The notes beneath the pieces were generated by a model. It searched no databases, was not told the DNA's origin, and worked only from the letters and a program-made list of their open reading frames with translations. The translations under genes and the position numbers were made by a program. A stretch of DNA of 64,000 nucleotides from Pyrocephalus nanus (Eukaryota > Chordata > Aves > Passeriformes > Tyrannidae): contig CM076263.1 in the NCBI GenBank assembly GCA_038380795.1, positions 13,072,709-13,136,708 on the forward strand. The letters run 5' to 3'. Positions 26,301-39,714 of this stretch are shown here, one piece after another (position 1 is the first letter of the stretch; each line of letters opens with the position of its first letter).

Positions 26301-29300
26301 ATGTTTGCATTGGCCTTACAATTTGTGTTCCTGTTCTTACAATTGAACTCTCCTTTAAGTCTGATTTGTAGAATTTTTCTCATGCTGCAGACACTCAGGT
26401 TGTCATCAAGTTTTTAAGAGAATTTTGCAACTAATCGTGACAGCATTGACACACTCTGAAAGAGATCACACACTCTGAAAGAGATCACACATACAATAAC
26501 TCCAAGAGGTTAATATTCCACCTTTTTGTCTGCTTGTTTACTTGTCTGTACAGAATGGACATTTCCATTTCAGAATAGAAATTACTGATTTATTTTTTTA
26601 GCCCAGAGGAGACACCTGGGGACTGACTTGAAACGGTCTCCCAGTTTGACAGCAACCTATTGATAAATCAGTCAAAATTAGCAACAGTTGACATGTACAT
26701 ATGCTGATTTCCTCCAGATTGTATTTCCCCACGTTGATTAAGGAAAAACAAATATGAATAATGTCAAAATAAGACTACATAGTATGGCCCTGCTTTTACT
26801 TTATCCATTAGACAGAAAATAGAGACTCTGAAATAGATCTCTGCTTCCCAAAACAGATTAGGTGCTTTCTGTTGCCTGTCTTGGGGGGATTTGGGTTTTG
26901 TACATAACACAGGGATACAGCGAGGTTCTTCTTCCAGGCTTAATTTCCCAACTTAACTTCCCCATTTAATGGCAAAAATACTTTCTGTACTTGGGCATGT
27001 GGGGTAGGAATCCATGCAGGCAAAACAAGGTCACATTTCCTTTGAGGAAGCAGGGAAATTGCTGTCCAGATTTTAATTAGATCATCAATCCAAAAAGTAT
27101 CATATCTGGACTCAAGTCCACGTTTGGGTCTCTGAGAGTAGCAAGGCAAAAAGTCCATGTGAAAAGTAACCTGCTTTTGTGTTACGTTCGTGAGTGAAGC
27201 AGACTCTTAAAAACACTTAAGCTTGGGCTTTTATAAATTTTTTAGTTTCCTAGGTTTGGGTTTGGGTTTTTTCTCGATTAGCATTAGGAGGTGATTCTAC
27301 CTCTAACTAAAGATTCAGGTTTTGTTTTGCTATTTCTAAACAAAGACAATTTATCTTGAGTCTTGTCAACTTCCCTTTTAAATCTGAATTGTAACTAAGA
27401 TAACAGAAATACTTAAAAAAAAAAAAATCACTTCTGTTTGCCTTGATGAAACACCATAGCCCATACTGTGAAGTTGTGCAATTAGTACAGAAAATTTTTT
27501 CCAACAGTGGGTAACATTGTCTATATAGACATAAAACATAGCAAATCTAGACATATGTTAAAGCACTCAGATTGCATAGCTGCAAAGCAGACAGTTCTTT
27601 TCACATTTTTTAGATTAGGCAAGGCCCCAAGCTTTCTTCGATCAGTATGCTGTGGTTTGGGTCCTACCCCAGATGACTAACTTCGTGGTGGAACTATTTT
27701 CAGTCAAGGGATTATTTGTGTACTCCCTCTTGAATACTGATCCTACCACATCCACTTTGTGTCACAGCCCCAAACAACAAGAGGGGAACTGCTGCCAGAA
27801 TTTCTCCTGTGATCTTTGCGTGAGCACCCCCGTCCAAATTGCTGCCCACTCACTCTTCCTGGCACTGCAAGACTGCTGTGGGAATTGTACAGCCATTGAT
27901 CCAGCACCTTCACACACAAACAAAACACAGCTTCTGTTTCCTCATGCCTTGCTTCCAACATCATACCATTAGGTTGTTATTTTTCTGGGAAGAACCCCCT
28001 TGGCTTTCCCTTGCTGCTAAAACACTAAACAAGTACATAAGAATTTAAGCCTCTGTTAATAAGGTGGCAACGTATTCAACCAACAGCGTCACTAGTGCCA
28101 TGGGTATGCAGAATGACTCAGGGGAAACAGAAAGATCACTCTGCCTCCTTACATTTCAGAAAGAAAAGTGGTCCCTCACTGGTCTCTGAACTATTAGTGT
28201 ATATATCATTGTTGATTTAACATTCAACAGCTGCACTGCAGTCTTCAGACTTTCCCACTTATGACTGATACAGCACCCTGCTCAATATGCTGCTGTGTTT
28301 TGAATCCAATTTTGAGTAACCTGTTAGTCCTTGCACATTGCAGAGGGAACCAAGGTCTACTTTCAGCTTTGGACTCTGCTGCTGATGTTATGTGCTTTAG
28401 TGCTGAAAGCCTCACATTGTAACACTTGAATTCCCATTTGGATGCAGCCCTAATTTTCTACGCAACTCCTCAAGCTTAGAGAAGTATATTGGTAATGCAT
28501 TCAGAAACACTGATCAAATTGCTATGTCTGATAAATATATAAAAAACTTCTTCCTGGGAGAACAGTCTAAATTTTCTCATACAGCAGAAACTCTGGCACA
28601 TTTTTTATTACTTGGGATTCAGAACCACACACAGATTTTTCTTCTGGACTCCACCAAGACAAGTGAACCTAAAGAAGTTGTCTGTCCTCCTGTTAGTAGC
28701 AGGAAACTGTGCACAATGTCCCTGTTTATATGGACAAGGCATAGGCAAAGCAACATGCCTAGATTTAGGGCTGTGGTTGCTGTGCTACATAAGATGCTAA
28801 CAGCACAGTGACCTTGATGCACACCACTTTCCTTGGCTAAGGTAATTCTTCATAAAAGCACGCTATGGTTTTCATCTTTATGTATCTATATTCTATTTAT
28901 GCAAAATCTTAGAGCCTGACTGAGAGTCGGGATATAACCAGGCAAGAGAGTATGGTGGTCCAAATTTCCTCATCTAAATGTGACCTACGTAAGACACACA
29001 AAATGGCACACTAGTCAGTCTCCACCCTCTGCACAGCCAAAGGAGCCAGCTGAAGGCACCTGCGGGGAATCAGCTGGATCCCAAGTGAGCTGAATTACCT
29101 TCCAGAGCTGCTTGTACTCTCCAATCAGACATGAAGGCAACATAAAGTAAGCTCCTACTTAGATGCCTCAGATAAGTGTCGTGGTTTAGATGGCCCATGA
29201 GGCCCATGTGTCATCTTGAGGAGGAGCTGACAACACAGCCAGCTCTAAGATGGAAGTGCAGAATGTTATGCATCATTTTTGAATTGGCACTCTGACATCT

Positions 29301-31928
29301 CCTCCTTCTCTGCAGCTCTGCACTCAAGGACTTGGTTGTGATGTGATTTACCCCACTGCAACAGCTGCCAAGTCCACATCCAGATTGCCTTAATTAAAAG
29401 CAATTGTGTTAGATAAGGACAAGTAAAGACACGTCAGATAAAATAAATCAGACAGGAGGAATAATCTTAAATACTCCTTGTGTTAAAATTACTCTGAAAA
29501 TTGCTAAGAAGGCTAAATATTGTGGGTTTCATTTTTATGGTTCCTTTAATATGATGACAAAGTTTTAGTTTGTAGTTCTTCGTCTGAGAAAATTCATCAT
29601 CTTCCTTCGGAATGTCTGGTACCCCAAGTGCTTGGAGACGTTTGTCTTTGGTAAACTCCTTCATCACTAGCTACTTGATGTTGCATTTAACTTAACATTA
29701 CTTCTGTGTTTCACGCTGGCTAGCATTCAAAAGCAGTTGTAAAGGTTTAGGAACATTTCCTCTAGCCAAACCAATGTTGTTGCATGAATAACTGATTGTT
29801 CTCTTTTTCCTCCCCTGAAAGTTGTTTGCTCAATATAAACAAGCTTTTCTGAGGGACTTCCATGAAGAAAGTCATTTTGGCTCTGTACTGACTGTGTTGG
29901 AGAATAATTCCCTTGCCTGCCTTGTGTGAGGTATGTGAGCTAAATCTCCCAGGATAAAGTAGTTACGTATCTACACACAAAAAAAGGGAATTCGGGCATT
30001 GCAAGCACAGTGAATTTCTCACAGCAAGGATCAGGACCAGCATTAGACAAAGATGAGGGCAGTGACCTAGGGCAGTTTTCTTCAGGGGGTGATAAAGCAG
30101 TCACAGTGCACTGGAAAGGCAAGTTTACTTGCTTACTGCTTCTGCCACCAACTCACCAAGATTTATGAGACACACAGAGACCCTTCCTGACAGCAAGGTT
30201 CCCTTTTTCTCTTGCCTGCATCTGCAGCAGCAGGAATAGCAAAACCAAAGCTAATTTCTCTCACACCCTGTCATAGCTTTATTCCCTCCCTGATGATAGT
30301 GGGAGAAACCTGGTCATAATGTGCCACCATTTGTTTCCCAATAAATGAAATGTCTCAAGACAACTCAAGTTGCCTAGAAGTTGTCCATTTGTGCAAATAC
30401 ACAGGGAAAAATGAAGTTTTAACATTAAAATAAGAATCCAGAGCTAGATCCTACTAACAAAAGGGAAGAGCTCCTATGTCAAAAGATGACTAAGAAGGAA
30501 AAGAGGTGCTGGCAAGGGAGAGGACTGCCTATCCAGAGTGAACTCAGAACACTGGGGTTTCAGAGTGTGACCAAGGAAATGTCTGATTGCAGAAATACCC
30601 AGACTAAGGCAGAAACAGGGATTATCAAATGTGAGGATTAAATGTCTGGATCCAGGAGCTGGAGAAACAAATACATGGAAGTGCATTGAGAAAAACATGC
30701 AGCTAAAAAGAATTCTGCTTCTATGGATTTACATTTCTTCAAAGTATTTGGAGAACTCACCTTGTACATTACTTCAGTTGCATAGTATTAGTCTGAATGC
30801 TATTATCATCTGCATCCACACAGGTGCACTCGCCTCGGAACTGAGGTAGACTGCCTGACTAAGTACAGTTATGACAGAGCTCCTGAATTTCAGAAATAAT
30901 ACAAAGATCTGTACTCAGCAGACAATTAAAATTTAAATATATGCAGAAGCAAGCTGTTCCCAGACGAGCAATTAAACAACTAACTGGATTAGGAGACTGT
31001 TTCTGTGAACAAGTTTTTCTACTGGCTTTCATCAGCATGTCATAACATACAGGGTTTCAGAAAACAACATTGCCTAGGAAAATTTAGCCAAAGCTTGCTG
31101 GTTTTCATACGAGAAAAGGGTCAGCCTTTCTAGAAGAAGGTTGTATGCAGAGAAAACTACTTTTGTACAAAAATGTTTTGTGATTGTGTAATGAAATACA
31201 GTCATAAACATTGCATAGGTAAATACATCTTAGTTTTAGTGACCAAGCTCCAAGTTTTACATCTCTTATGAACTAAATAAGCGCACCTTTATTAGTTAAC
31301 TATACTTACCCCTCATCTCCTCTTTATTACGATAACTTAGGTCTCAAGCAGCATGTCAAAAGGCCTGTCTTCTCATCTGTGGTTTAGACTTGCCAAATAT
31401 TAGCCATATGAAAGGTATATTGCCAGGATCAACTACTATTGTAGTTACCTGGGAGAGATTTCCCTAGAACAAAACATCCTACCTATCCTATCTTGAAGGA
31501 ATGAATACTCTTCCACCACAAACACGGAGGTAACCTAAACAACTGATTTTGTGTGACTAATATGCAGGAGAACAAAATGATGCCCAGTCTATGCATGCAA
31601 CTGGTAGAACAAGAGTACAAAATTTTGATGCGATCATTAAAAAATAATAAAATTACTGTTTGGAAAACCAACAGAGCAGGAGAAACATGAAGAAATATTA
31701 TTGGATTTATGATATGTTAATTTTAAAGAGTCTTCAATATTTTAGAAACTCTCTTTAGTCTTTCTGCAGAATCTATCAAGGAATATCTTCTCATAACCCT
31801 CAAGAACTTTGTATTAGCTTCCTGCCTGTTTCTCCATAATCTTTCCGTATTGTAGACCAAAACTCTGGTTCTCTGCAGCTGATATCAATTTCAGAAACAT
31901 TCCTTTATATATTTTTACTTCTTTTCAG
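23353..31928. other. AT-rich unique DNA, no gene recognised
   Basis: No recognisable gene or interspersed repeat. It contains a 19-bp tandem duplication (26449-26486), a T run near 26266-26278 and ordinary AT-rich sequence. The plus-strand frame at 27652-27972 (106 codons) has no motif I can name, and frames on the opposite strand are open over the same bases. A GTGGTTTAGA motif near 29181 is faintly like the start of some avian LTRs but is not followed by a convincing match. Confidence 0.65.
26449..26486. repeat. 19-bp perfect tandem duplication
   Basis: The unit ACACACTCTGAAAGAGATC occurs twice head to tail, followed by ACAC, a partial third start. It is a local replication-slippage type duplication with no visible function. 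Confidence 0.9.
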
Positions 31929-32100
31929 ATCACAGAATCATATAAAAGGTTGTGAAAGATCTCCAAGATCATCAGATTCAACCATCAACCAGATACCACC
32001 ATGCCCACTAAATCATATCATGAAGTGCCATGTCAGATTGTTTTCTGAGCACTTCCAAAGATGGTGGCTCCACCACTTCTATGAGGATCAGTTTGAAATC
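31929..32100 (-). repeat. CR1 LINE, 3' part, minus strand, old copy
   Basis: The plus strand begins ATCACAGAATCATATAA (CR1 terminal repeat, reverse complement). It then has GACCTCCAAGATCATC-like and CACCACCATGCCCACTAAA blocks, a GAAGTGCCA block, and GAGCACTTCCAAAGATGGTGGCTCCACCACTTC. These are the conserved pieces of the CR1 3' region and the end of ORF2 read backwards. The copy is diverged, has many small differences and no useful frame. The inner (5') edge is vague because similarity decays after about 32080. It is 5'-truncated like most copies. Confidence 0.8.
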
Positions 32101-33091
32101 TTGGGGTATTTTACCTTCTCTGACTATAACTTCTTCCAATTACTTTTTTCTTTTCATTTGACAATAACTCTTGATTCTAATCTTGTTCCAATATTTTTAA
32201 GATAATTTCCAGCAAAGTCCTTTGCTTGTAAGCAATCTATGCTTAGCTAAATATTTACACACATTTTATTGAAAATAGGAATGCAAGCTGAATGGTTTTG
32301 AAAATGTGTTTTTACAATCGTACTGTGTCACTGGTTATTTCTTGTCATCTAATTCAAAGGTTGTTCAAGCACTGATGAAAGAATCTTGTCTCTCCAGCTT
32401 TATAAGGAAAGCTCCAGATGCCATGGCATCCTGATATCCAGTACAAAGTATATTTTTATAATGATATAGGAATTGCCAAAAGCTTCAAAATACAGCCTAT
32501 ATGGATAATAGTGTTTATCCCTTTACCATCAGATTTTTTGTGAAGGAAGGTGGCTGGAATTTCTCTAGCTAGCGCTGAATTCACTGATGCCCTTTAGGCT
32601 GTACTGCGTGAGAGTGTAGGGTGAGACTGCCATTACAGACTGTGTTTTATATTTTGCAGTGCTTTTCAGTATCTCTTTATTGCAGGAGGCCATAAGATAA
32701 ATGGCTACAAGCTGGGTGCAGATATACACAAGACAAATCTTCAAGGATTCTCTTTTGACTATAGTCCCTGTCTCCTAGTAAACATGAGTGACAAGATTTC
32801 TAGTATACAGAAGTGTCCTCAAATCCCTGCTGGCCTTCCTATAAATAGGAACAAAATTTACATTTAATAAATTATTTTATTTTAAAATAAAATATAAATT
32901 TAACTAAATGTATATTTACCTTTAATAACTTAATTTACATTTTACAATTTTTACATTCAATAAATTACATTAGTACAGTCCTATTAAAGCCAGACTCCCA
33001 GTCGTTTGTGTATAAGGCAGTCCAAAACCTTTTACTCTAAATATCAGAAGAAGTAATTTACATCTGCAGCTTTCATGAATGATGAAATAAA
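32101..33091. other. AT-rich DNA, no gene; very AT-rich core at 32850-32970
   Basis: No gene or known repeat is visible. The segment includes an almost pure A/T stretch with a perfect palindrome (32873-32894) and a pair of 18-bp direct repeats (32857-32874 and 32950-32967, one mismatch). Confidence 0.65.
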
Positions 33092-33667
33092 ACCAGCCGT
33101 GTCCTGGGGGGCATCAGGCAAAACATCGCCAGCCGGTCGAGGGAGGGGACTGTCCCGCTGCACTGCGGCGGCCTCACCTTGAATATCGTGTGCAGTTTGG
33201 GGAACTGCAATATAAGAAAGATTTAAAGATATTAGAAAGCATCCAAAGGAGGGCCACAAGGATGGTGAATGGTCCGGAGGGGAAGCCATTCAGGGAGTGG
33301 CTGAGGTCACTTGGTCTGTTCAGCCTGGAGAAGAGGAGACTGAGGGTAGACCTCATGGTTGTTTGTGGCTTCATCACAAGGGGAAGGGAGGGGCAGATAC
33401 CAATCCTTTCTCTCTGGTGACCAGTGACAGGTTCCAAGGAAATGGCCTGAGTTAGTATCAGAGGAAGTTTAGGTTGGATATTAGAAAAAGATTTTTCACC
33501 AAGAGGGTGGTTGGGCACTTCCTCAGGGAAGTGGTCACAGCACCAAGCATTTGGACAAATGCTTTCTGGCACATGGTGTGACTCTTGGGTGTCTTGTGCA
33601 GGGTCAGTAGTTGGACTTTGATGTTCCTTCTGCATCCCTTCCAACTCAGGACATTCTACGACTCTAT
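33092..33667 (+). repeat. CR1 LINE, 3' fragment of about 575 bp, plus strand
   Basis: CR1 blocks appear in order: TCCTGGGGGGCATCAGGCA, ATCGCCAGCCGGTCGAGGGA, the CTCACCTTGAATATCGTG block, AGGAGGGCCACAAGGATGGT, CTGTTCAGCCTGGAGAAGAGG, GAAGTTTAGGTTGGATATTAG, then CCTTCCAACTCAGGACATTCTACGACTCTATG at the 3' end. In the coding frame (about 33190-33420) the translation keeps the reverse-transcriptase C-terminal signature QRRATRMV...[12 protein letters not shown], then hits a stop. CR1 encodes an endonuclease/reverse transcriptase that copies its RNA into the genome; only the tail end of that ORF is here. The 5' 80 bases are CpG-rich, which suggests a less decayed copy. The longer minus-strand frame across it (33174-33644) is an antisense shadow. 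Confidence 0.93.
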
Positions 33668-34254
33668 GAAAATTAGCTCCTAAGTGGCTTTAAATTTGGC
33701 AGTTGCCTAGGCATTTCTTATAAATGATATAGATACTCATCTATTCCACAAATAACTTACACAAAACTGCCACATTTCTCAACACAATCACTACATAAAA
33801 ACTACAAATTAGTATATCAGTTTAGGAGAAATATAAGTTGAAAGATTTCTTGATGTTTTTAATTTATTCCACTTGATGTGCTTTGTTTTTAAAATGCTAA
33901 GTGAGTAATTTCATTTAAATTAGGGCTTCTGTTATAGTCATCAGTATTCAACTAATAGTTTAATACAATAAATTAGCTTGTAATAGTTTACAAATGTCAT
34001 TACTTTTAGGCTAAAATCTTAGGGAGCATATTTGCCAGAGGATTGTGTTGTGATTTAAGTGCCTCGGTGTGAGCAAAAGATACAAGGAAAAGACAAAAGT
34101 CTTTTTCAACAAGAATGCTAAAAACTGTATTTCTTGGAATCATGGTAACTTTAATTACTGAGGTATTAATCTTTACAGTTTCCCTGTTACTCCTAGGCAG
34201 GAACCCAATAGGTAATAGCCTGCAAAATGAAAGATGTAGTAAAAACATTTGAAA

Positions 34255-34284
34255 AACAAACAAACAAACAAATAACAAACAACC
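34255..34284. repeat. (AAAC)n microsatellite
   Basis: Tandem AAAC units with one interruption. Simple repeat, no other context. Confidence 0.85.
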
Positions 34285-37200
34285 CCATCACCCAGAACTT
34301 GTGGCCTTTTTTTTTGAAATAGTTATTTTGAGTCAAGAAAACCTCAGGATCTAGTCTTGCCTTTCTCCTTCATGGCAAGATATTAAATACTTTCTTCTCA
34401 GAAAAGTGCCTAAATTACCAACTAGATTAAATACATCATAATAATCACACAATTTCCTTCTGTGCATCCAGAGGTTTGCAATGAGGCTAAAATATTTGAT
34501 GGGTGAAAAATCCCACAGTTCAGCAAAAATTACTATCACAGCTGAGATAATGTGGTTTCAGAGAGGAAATTCCCAGTCTTACTGTAGAACATTTAAATTT
34601 CTTTCATGGGGAGAGGAGGGTTCTTAAATTATTATTTTTCAGCATTTTGGACTCACTAAAACATTTTAATTATGAAACTATTTATTTAGTTAATTAGCCA
34701 TTTAACATTCCTTATCAAAAAGGAAGAAATTGGCACAGTAGTGGAAAGTAAATTACAAATCAAGACAGTAATATTTTAAAAAAGCACACCAAATATAAAT
34801 AAAAGCTCATTTTTTCTTTGGTTTCTGACATTTTAAAGAAAGGTTGGGAAGCTGAAGAGGGGAATGTTTTTATGTTGTTGTAGTTTTAATGAACAATTCC
34901 TTTAGAGACTATCTGCCATCAGATTAACTCTATCCAGCTTTACCAGCTTCATTGAGTATTGTTACAAGGAATGAAAATTCTTTTATTCTTCTTAGTTTTG
35001 ATCAGGAACAAAGGATGGTTAGTTCTAGAACATGTTTGAAAATATTTAGACTTTTTTTACTAAAATTATAATTTCATAGTAAAAACTGATAGGTCTATGC
35101 AAATAAGAAATAACCACTTGTAGTTCATTTGCACAGCTAGTGTTAAAAATATAAAACCATCAATGTGTAAAACCTTTTAATATATAAAAAACTCCCAATG
35201 AAGCAAAACGCATATCCTCATTTTAATTGTGTTAACAGAAGAACAAGTGGTCGCTAGACTGTCAACATAATGTTATTTTCTGAGAAGCCTATTAATGACT
35301 CCAGTAATCAAGACCTATGGAAAGTAATTGACCTACCTATCATCAGCTCTGATTCCATTTTGAGCTCTATCCATGGAAACACGCATTTTCCACATAGTAA
35401 GTAACATACTGGGTTTAGATTTATTTTTTTTCTGATTTTCAAGGTTTTCTTGCATGAGGCTCTCTTACCAAGTGAAGATGCTGCTATTCAATACTCCACT
35501 TTCTATACAATCCCAGCTGTCCTGTTGAGTTACATAGGACAAATGAATTTTCTCCTTATTCTGTCACAGTAGAGGAAGGAAAGGTGAACAATTCAGTGGA
35601 CACTGCTTTCATTTGATTTTTCAGTTGACCCACCTCATATTTAATTATTAATTTATTTAAACTTTCCTAAATGACTACAGATATCAGGGAAGGTTTAATT
35701 TTGTCATCTTATTAAACAATAAAAGAAGTAATTGGTTACCTAAGCATTAAGTCATCATTATTTAAAGCTAGGCTGACTTTCAGTCTCAGCACCTAATAAA
35801 ACCATGCAAACCTGCACAGAGAAAATGTGATACAAACACATAAGTACAATACTGCAAGGAAATATTCTGTACCTTTAAACATTAACAAGTCTTGTTATCC
35901 TGCTCTCAGAGTAAACTCAACCCTCTAAGCAACAGCATCTGACCAGTAAGTTTATTTTGACAGGTTTGCTCACAAAGACTGAGCCTAGTTCCCTACCTCC
36001 CTGTTTCTCAGGCTCTGGCTTACCATTTTCCCTACAGCTGAAGTACATCAACTGGCTAGAAATGCTGGGCCAGATCCTGCATTCTGCTGAGATTTCCTAA
36101 GTAGCTGCTTGGCAAATGCAATGGAAGAGGGGAGAGAGTGGTGATGGAAGCATGGATTAGGGAGAAGGGGAAAAGTGTGAGGGCCAGCAGCAGGATCAGA
36201 CTCCAGAAACTGAAAGAAAAGTCAGCTGAAGTCCTAGAGCTGTGGTCAAGAAAAGCTGCTGTATCTCTTTTTTATCAAGGTTTGATGTGGCAAGTGCCCA
36301 TGAACTAAATGAAAATGTTTAGTTTAGCATATACAAAAAGCCCAGTACACTTCTTATTAAAACTGAAACTTGGGACATAAGGTGGTTGACAGGAAGACAA
36401 ACAGAGTTAATTCAATGGCAATTCTCTTCTGACAGTAGACCATTATATGGCTTTTCTCCTTTTTCCCTTATGAACAACTTTTAAACCTCCATGAGAGCAA
36501 AGTTAAAAGAGTTCCGACAGTTCCAGGGAAATATAACTGCCTGTTATACTTCCACCATTCAGTCCCCTGTTGGAAGCTATTCAGTTGTCATGAATCTAAC
36601 AATATCCAGAGAAATAAAAACATCTGCAGTTACTAAAGCCAAAATGAAACAAATAACATGCTTCACAATCTAGCAAACCAGAATACTCAGGAAAAAAAAC
36701 AAAAACTTCAGTTGTGCATAACAAATGTGAAAGCATTATCATGTCTTATTTACATTAATACTGAGATCAGAGGAGGATCTCATGACACCATACAAAATAT
36801 GCCTCCCTGTCCTTTTCTTATAACAAGTTATTTTCAATAAGTATTACAAAACTGTGATATTACAAAGCTCATGCTGATCAATCCCAGATAACAAGATATT
36901 AATAGTTTTTCCCCACCTCTTTCTGCTTTCACAATACTGAGAGCTACATATGACCTGTAATGAAGTGAGAACTGAGATTCTCAAGCCACATGATTCAAAA
37001 CCTGCTGAAAAATATGAGCCTTGATATTATAAGAAAATCTGTGCAAATTACACAATAAAATAGGATTTTATGATGATTATTATCATGATTCTTCTGTTTC
37101 ATTTAAACAGGGAGTACAAGGCTTTGCAGTGAATACACAAGTGCTCTGTAAGAAATGCAAAATATGTAACACTTTTATGAGTACTGAATAATGAGACAGG

Positions 37201-39687
37201 TAATGTAACAGTATATGCTAGCTTTATCTGTGTGACCCACTTTAATAGAAGAATTGGAAAAAAACAGTGGGGAAGCAGCACAGGATATTTAGATAACTAA
37301 CCTCTTAAAAAGTACTGCAAAGCCATCTTTAAAGTTCTCTCTCTTCCACATTAACTCATTGTTGGTCAGATTTGGAAACCTGAATATGAAAGTTGTTGAG
37401 AACTAAATTTGCTTCTGTACTTACTATTGTTTGATTTTCAGAAAACTAACTCTTAACCTTTCCTAAGTACTTACCAATTCAGAAAAATGACTACCTCTGG
37501 CTGCCTTAATAGCCAGCAACATGCCTCTCTTGCTTGAATGCTGTTGAATGCACTCAAAACTTACTATTTTTCAATTTCTTTCTGGTTTGCAATTATGAGT
37601 CCTTTCTAGCACATGGAGAAGAGAGGCCCCCAAAGTCATCAAAATGTGAAGGAACCCACCTATGAACATTCTCGAGGCCTCACCTCCTTTTGCACGAACA
37701 CATGCATTTTCAGATTGCACGCTAGTTTTTACAAAAAACTTGTCAAGGAAAGGAAAAACAAGGCTGTAGCAAACTCCTATTCAAATATTGGCAAAACCTC
37801 TGTGAAACAAATCTTTAGATGGAAATGAAAAGTAGGTATTTTATTAAATTCACAAGCTAACATTGTGCTTCCTATTCTATTAAAAGTCACTCTAGGTTTA
37901 CAGCACCTCAGCTCCCACAGCAGGGCTGCAAGATTAATCTGGCATTGAAGAGCTATCATGACAAATTAAATGCAATCCAAGAGAAAAGTGCCCCAAGTTC
38001 CTGAATGATGTAATTTTTTTCCACATTCTACAATTAGAATGTTTTGAATTGATAATCTTGTTTTTCCGATCTGAGTCCTCAGTGGTGTTGTTGGTTTTTC
38101 GTGGGTTTTTTTTGTCAAATGGCATAATTTGTACAGGGGGATAGCCTGAAAATGGGAAAGGGAAATAGTCAGGCGTCTCCCAGAGAGCCTCATTATCTGA
38201 TGTTCTTTGGACAGGCACAGTAAGCTGCTGTTAGCTGTATGTTCTTTTCTGAAATTCTGCTACAAGGAGGTGGCATCTCCCTGGAATTAAGTCATCACAG
38301 CTGAATCTCAGCTAGTGTAAACTCTGTGCACTCTCTGCCCAAATTCCTGGCAAGGTTGCCAGGCCATTTGTCTGTCCAGTGGGCTGTTGGAACTAAAGTT
38401 TGCATTGCCTTCCTGTGCAGCAAAGCACACACAATGTCTTTTCCTCCTTCACAGGGACCTAATACTCACTTCCTTTTCCTTAGGAAACAATATTAAGCCT
38501 GAGCACTAAATTAAAAGCACTAAATGTATTTAATATTGTATGAGGCACAGCAACAATCCATAATGTTAAATGTAAAGCTCTAAGAGCAGCTGCAAAAATG
38601 TCAGTGCTTCCAGTCAGTCATTGCAGTGCTTCTCCAAATGCTCTGCCATAGATTTACCTGTTATAAAGATTGCCACATTGGGCACATTTGCTCCCATCTA
38701 CGTTCAGTAGGAGCCAATCCTTAATTCACAGCTCTGTGAGAGTAACAGGAAGATTTGAAGTTCTCTTCAGGCAGACAGTCAAATAATTCCTCAGTGGCTT
38801 TTTTGGTGATGTTAGAATGAAGGTATATCAATAGTCTTCTATTTATTTTTAAATTAAATTTCACTCTTCAAATAACATAAGCAAATTACTAACACTTTTT
38901 TCGGGGAAGATGCAGTGATTGCAGACAGGAATGCAGTACCACCACTGTTTTTGTCTGTTAAAACAGCATCCAAAAGCACTGATGAAGTTAAAGTATTGTT
39001 GCTTATTCATATGCTCTTGGGACTATGTCAAAAGAAAAGGCAGTGAGGAGATAGTGAGAGATGAAAAGACTTGTCCAAACTTATGAATGTGTTTGGGAAA
39101 ACTGCAAGTAGAGCCACATCTCCAGAGTGTCAGCCTAGTGTGTTTGACTACGAAAAATATTGCACCCTTTTAACACTTACTTTTGTAAATTCGTTAACTT
39201 TCTGTAAACAAATAGTAAACGACATATTGCTTGCAGCAAATTGTAAGCTATGTCTGTATATTATGTGTACAAAGAGGACACAAAGTACATCAAGCATTAT
39301 AATTCAGTGTTTGCCATTTAGTTCAGTACTTCATAGCAAAATAGAAAATGATTTATAGCAAGGTCAGCTGAGCACAAGCTCTGGAGGTAAGCTGCTCTGC
39401 AAGAAGTGAAATCTCTCTACCCTCCTTCCTGAAGGCACTTACTTCTCTCCTGTTACTTTTCTCTCAATTCAGCTTTCAGGTTTGTTAGTTAACTGCATTA
39501 GAAGTTCTGAACCAAGCTCTGAACAGATACATTCAGAGTTACAAATCAATGTCATACCACCTCCATGTAAACTTTACTCCATTTTCTGGATTCTTCATTT
39601 TTCATGATATTTTATGTTCAAAATTATATCAATAAAGAAAACAATAAAAACATTTAATAACAAATTAAAAAAAATTTAAATCAGAAC

Positions 39688-39714
39688 TTTTTTTTATTTT
39701 TTTTTTTTTTTTTT
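39688..39714. repeat. T-rich homopolymer run
   Basis: Twenty-seven bases, all T except one A at 39696. On the minus strand it would be a poly(A) run. I see no retrocopied gene beside it. Confidence 0.8.

Noticed and set aside
29178..29260. GTGTCGTGGTTTAGA, faintly like the start of some avian LTRs
   Set aside because: No continuing similarity, no paired LTR and no target duplication seen.
33174..33644. 156-codon minus-strand frame
   Set aside because: Antisense shadow of the plus-strand CR1 fragment.
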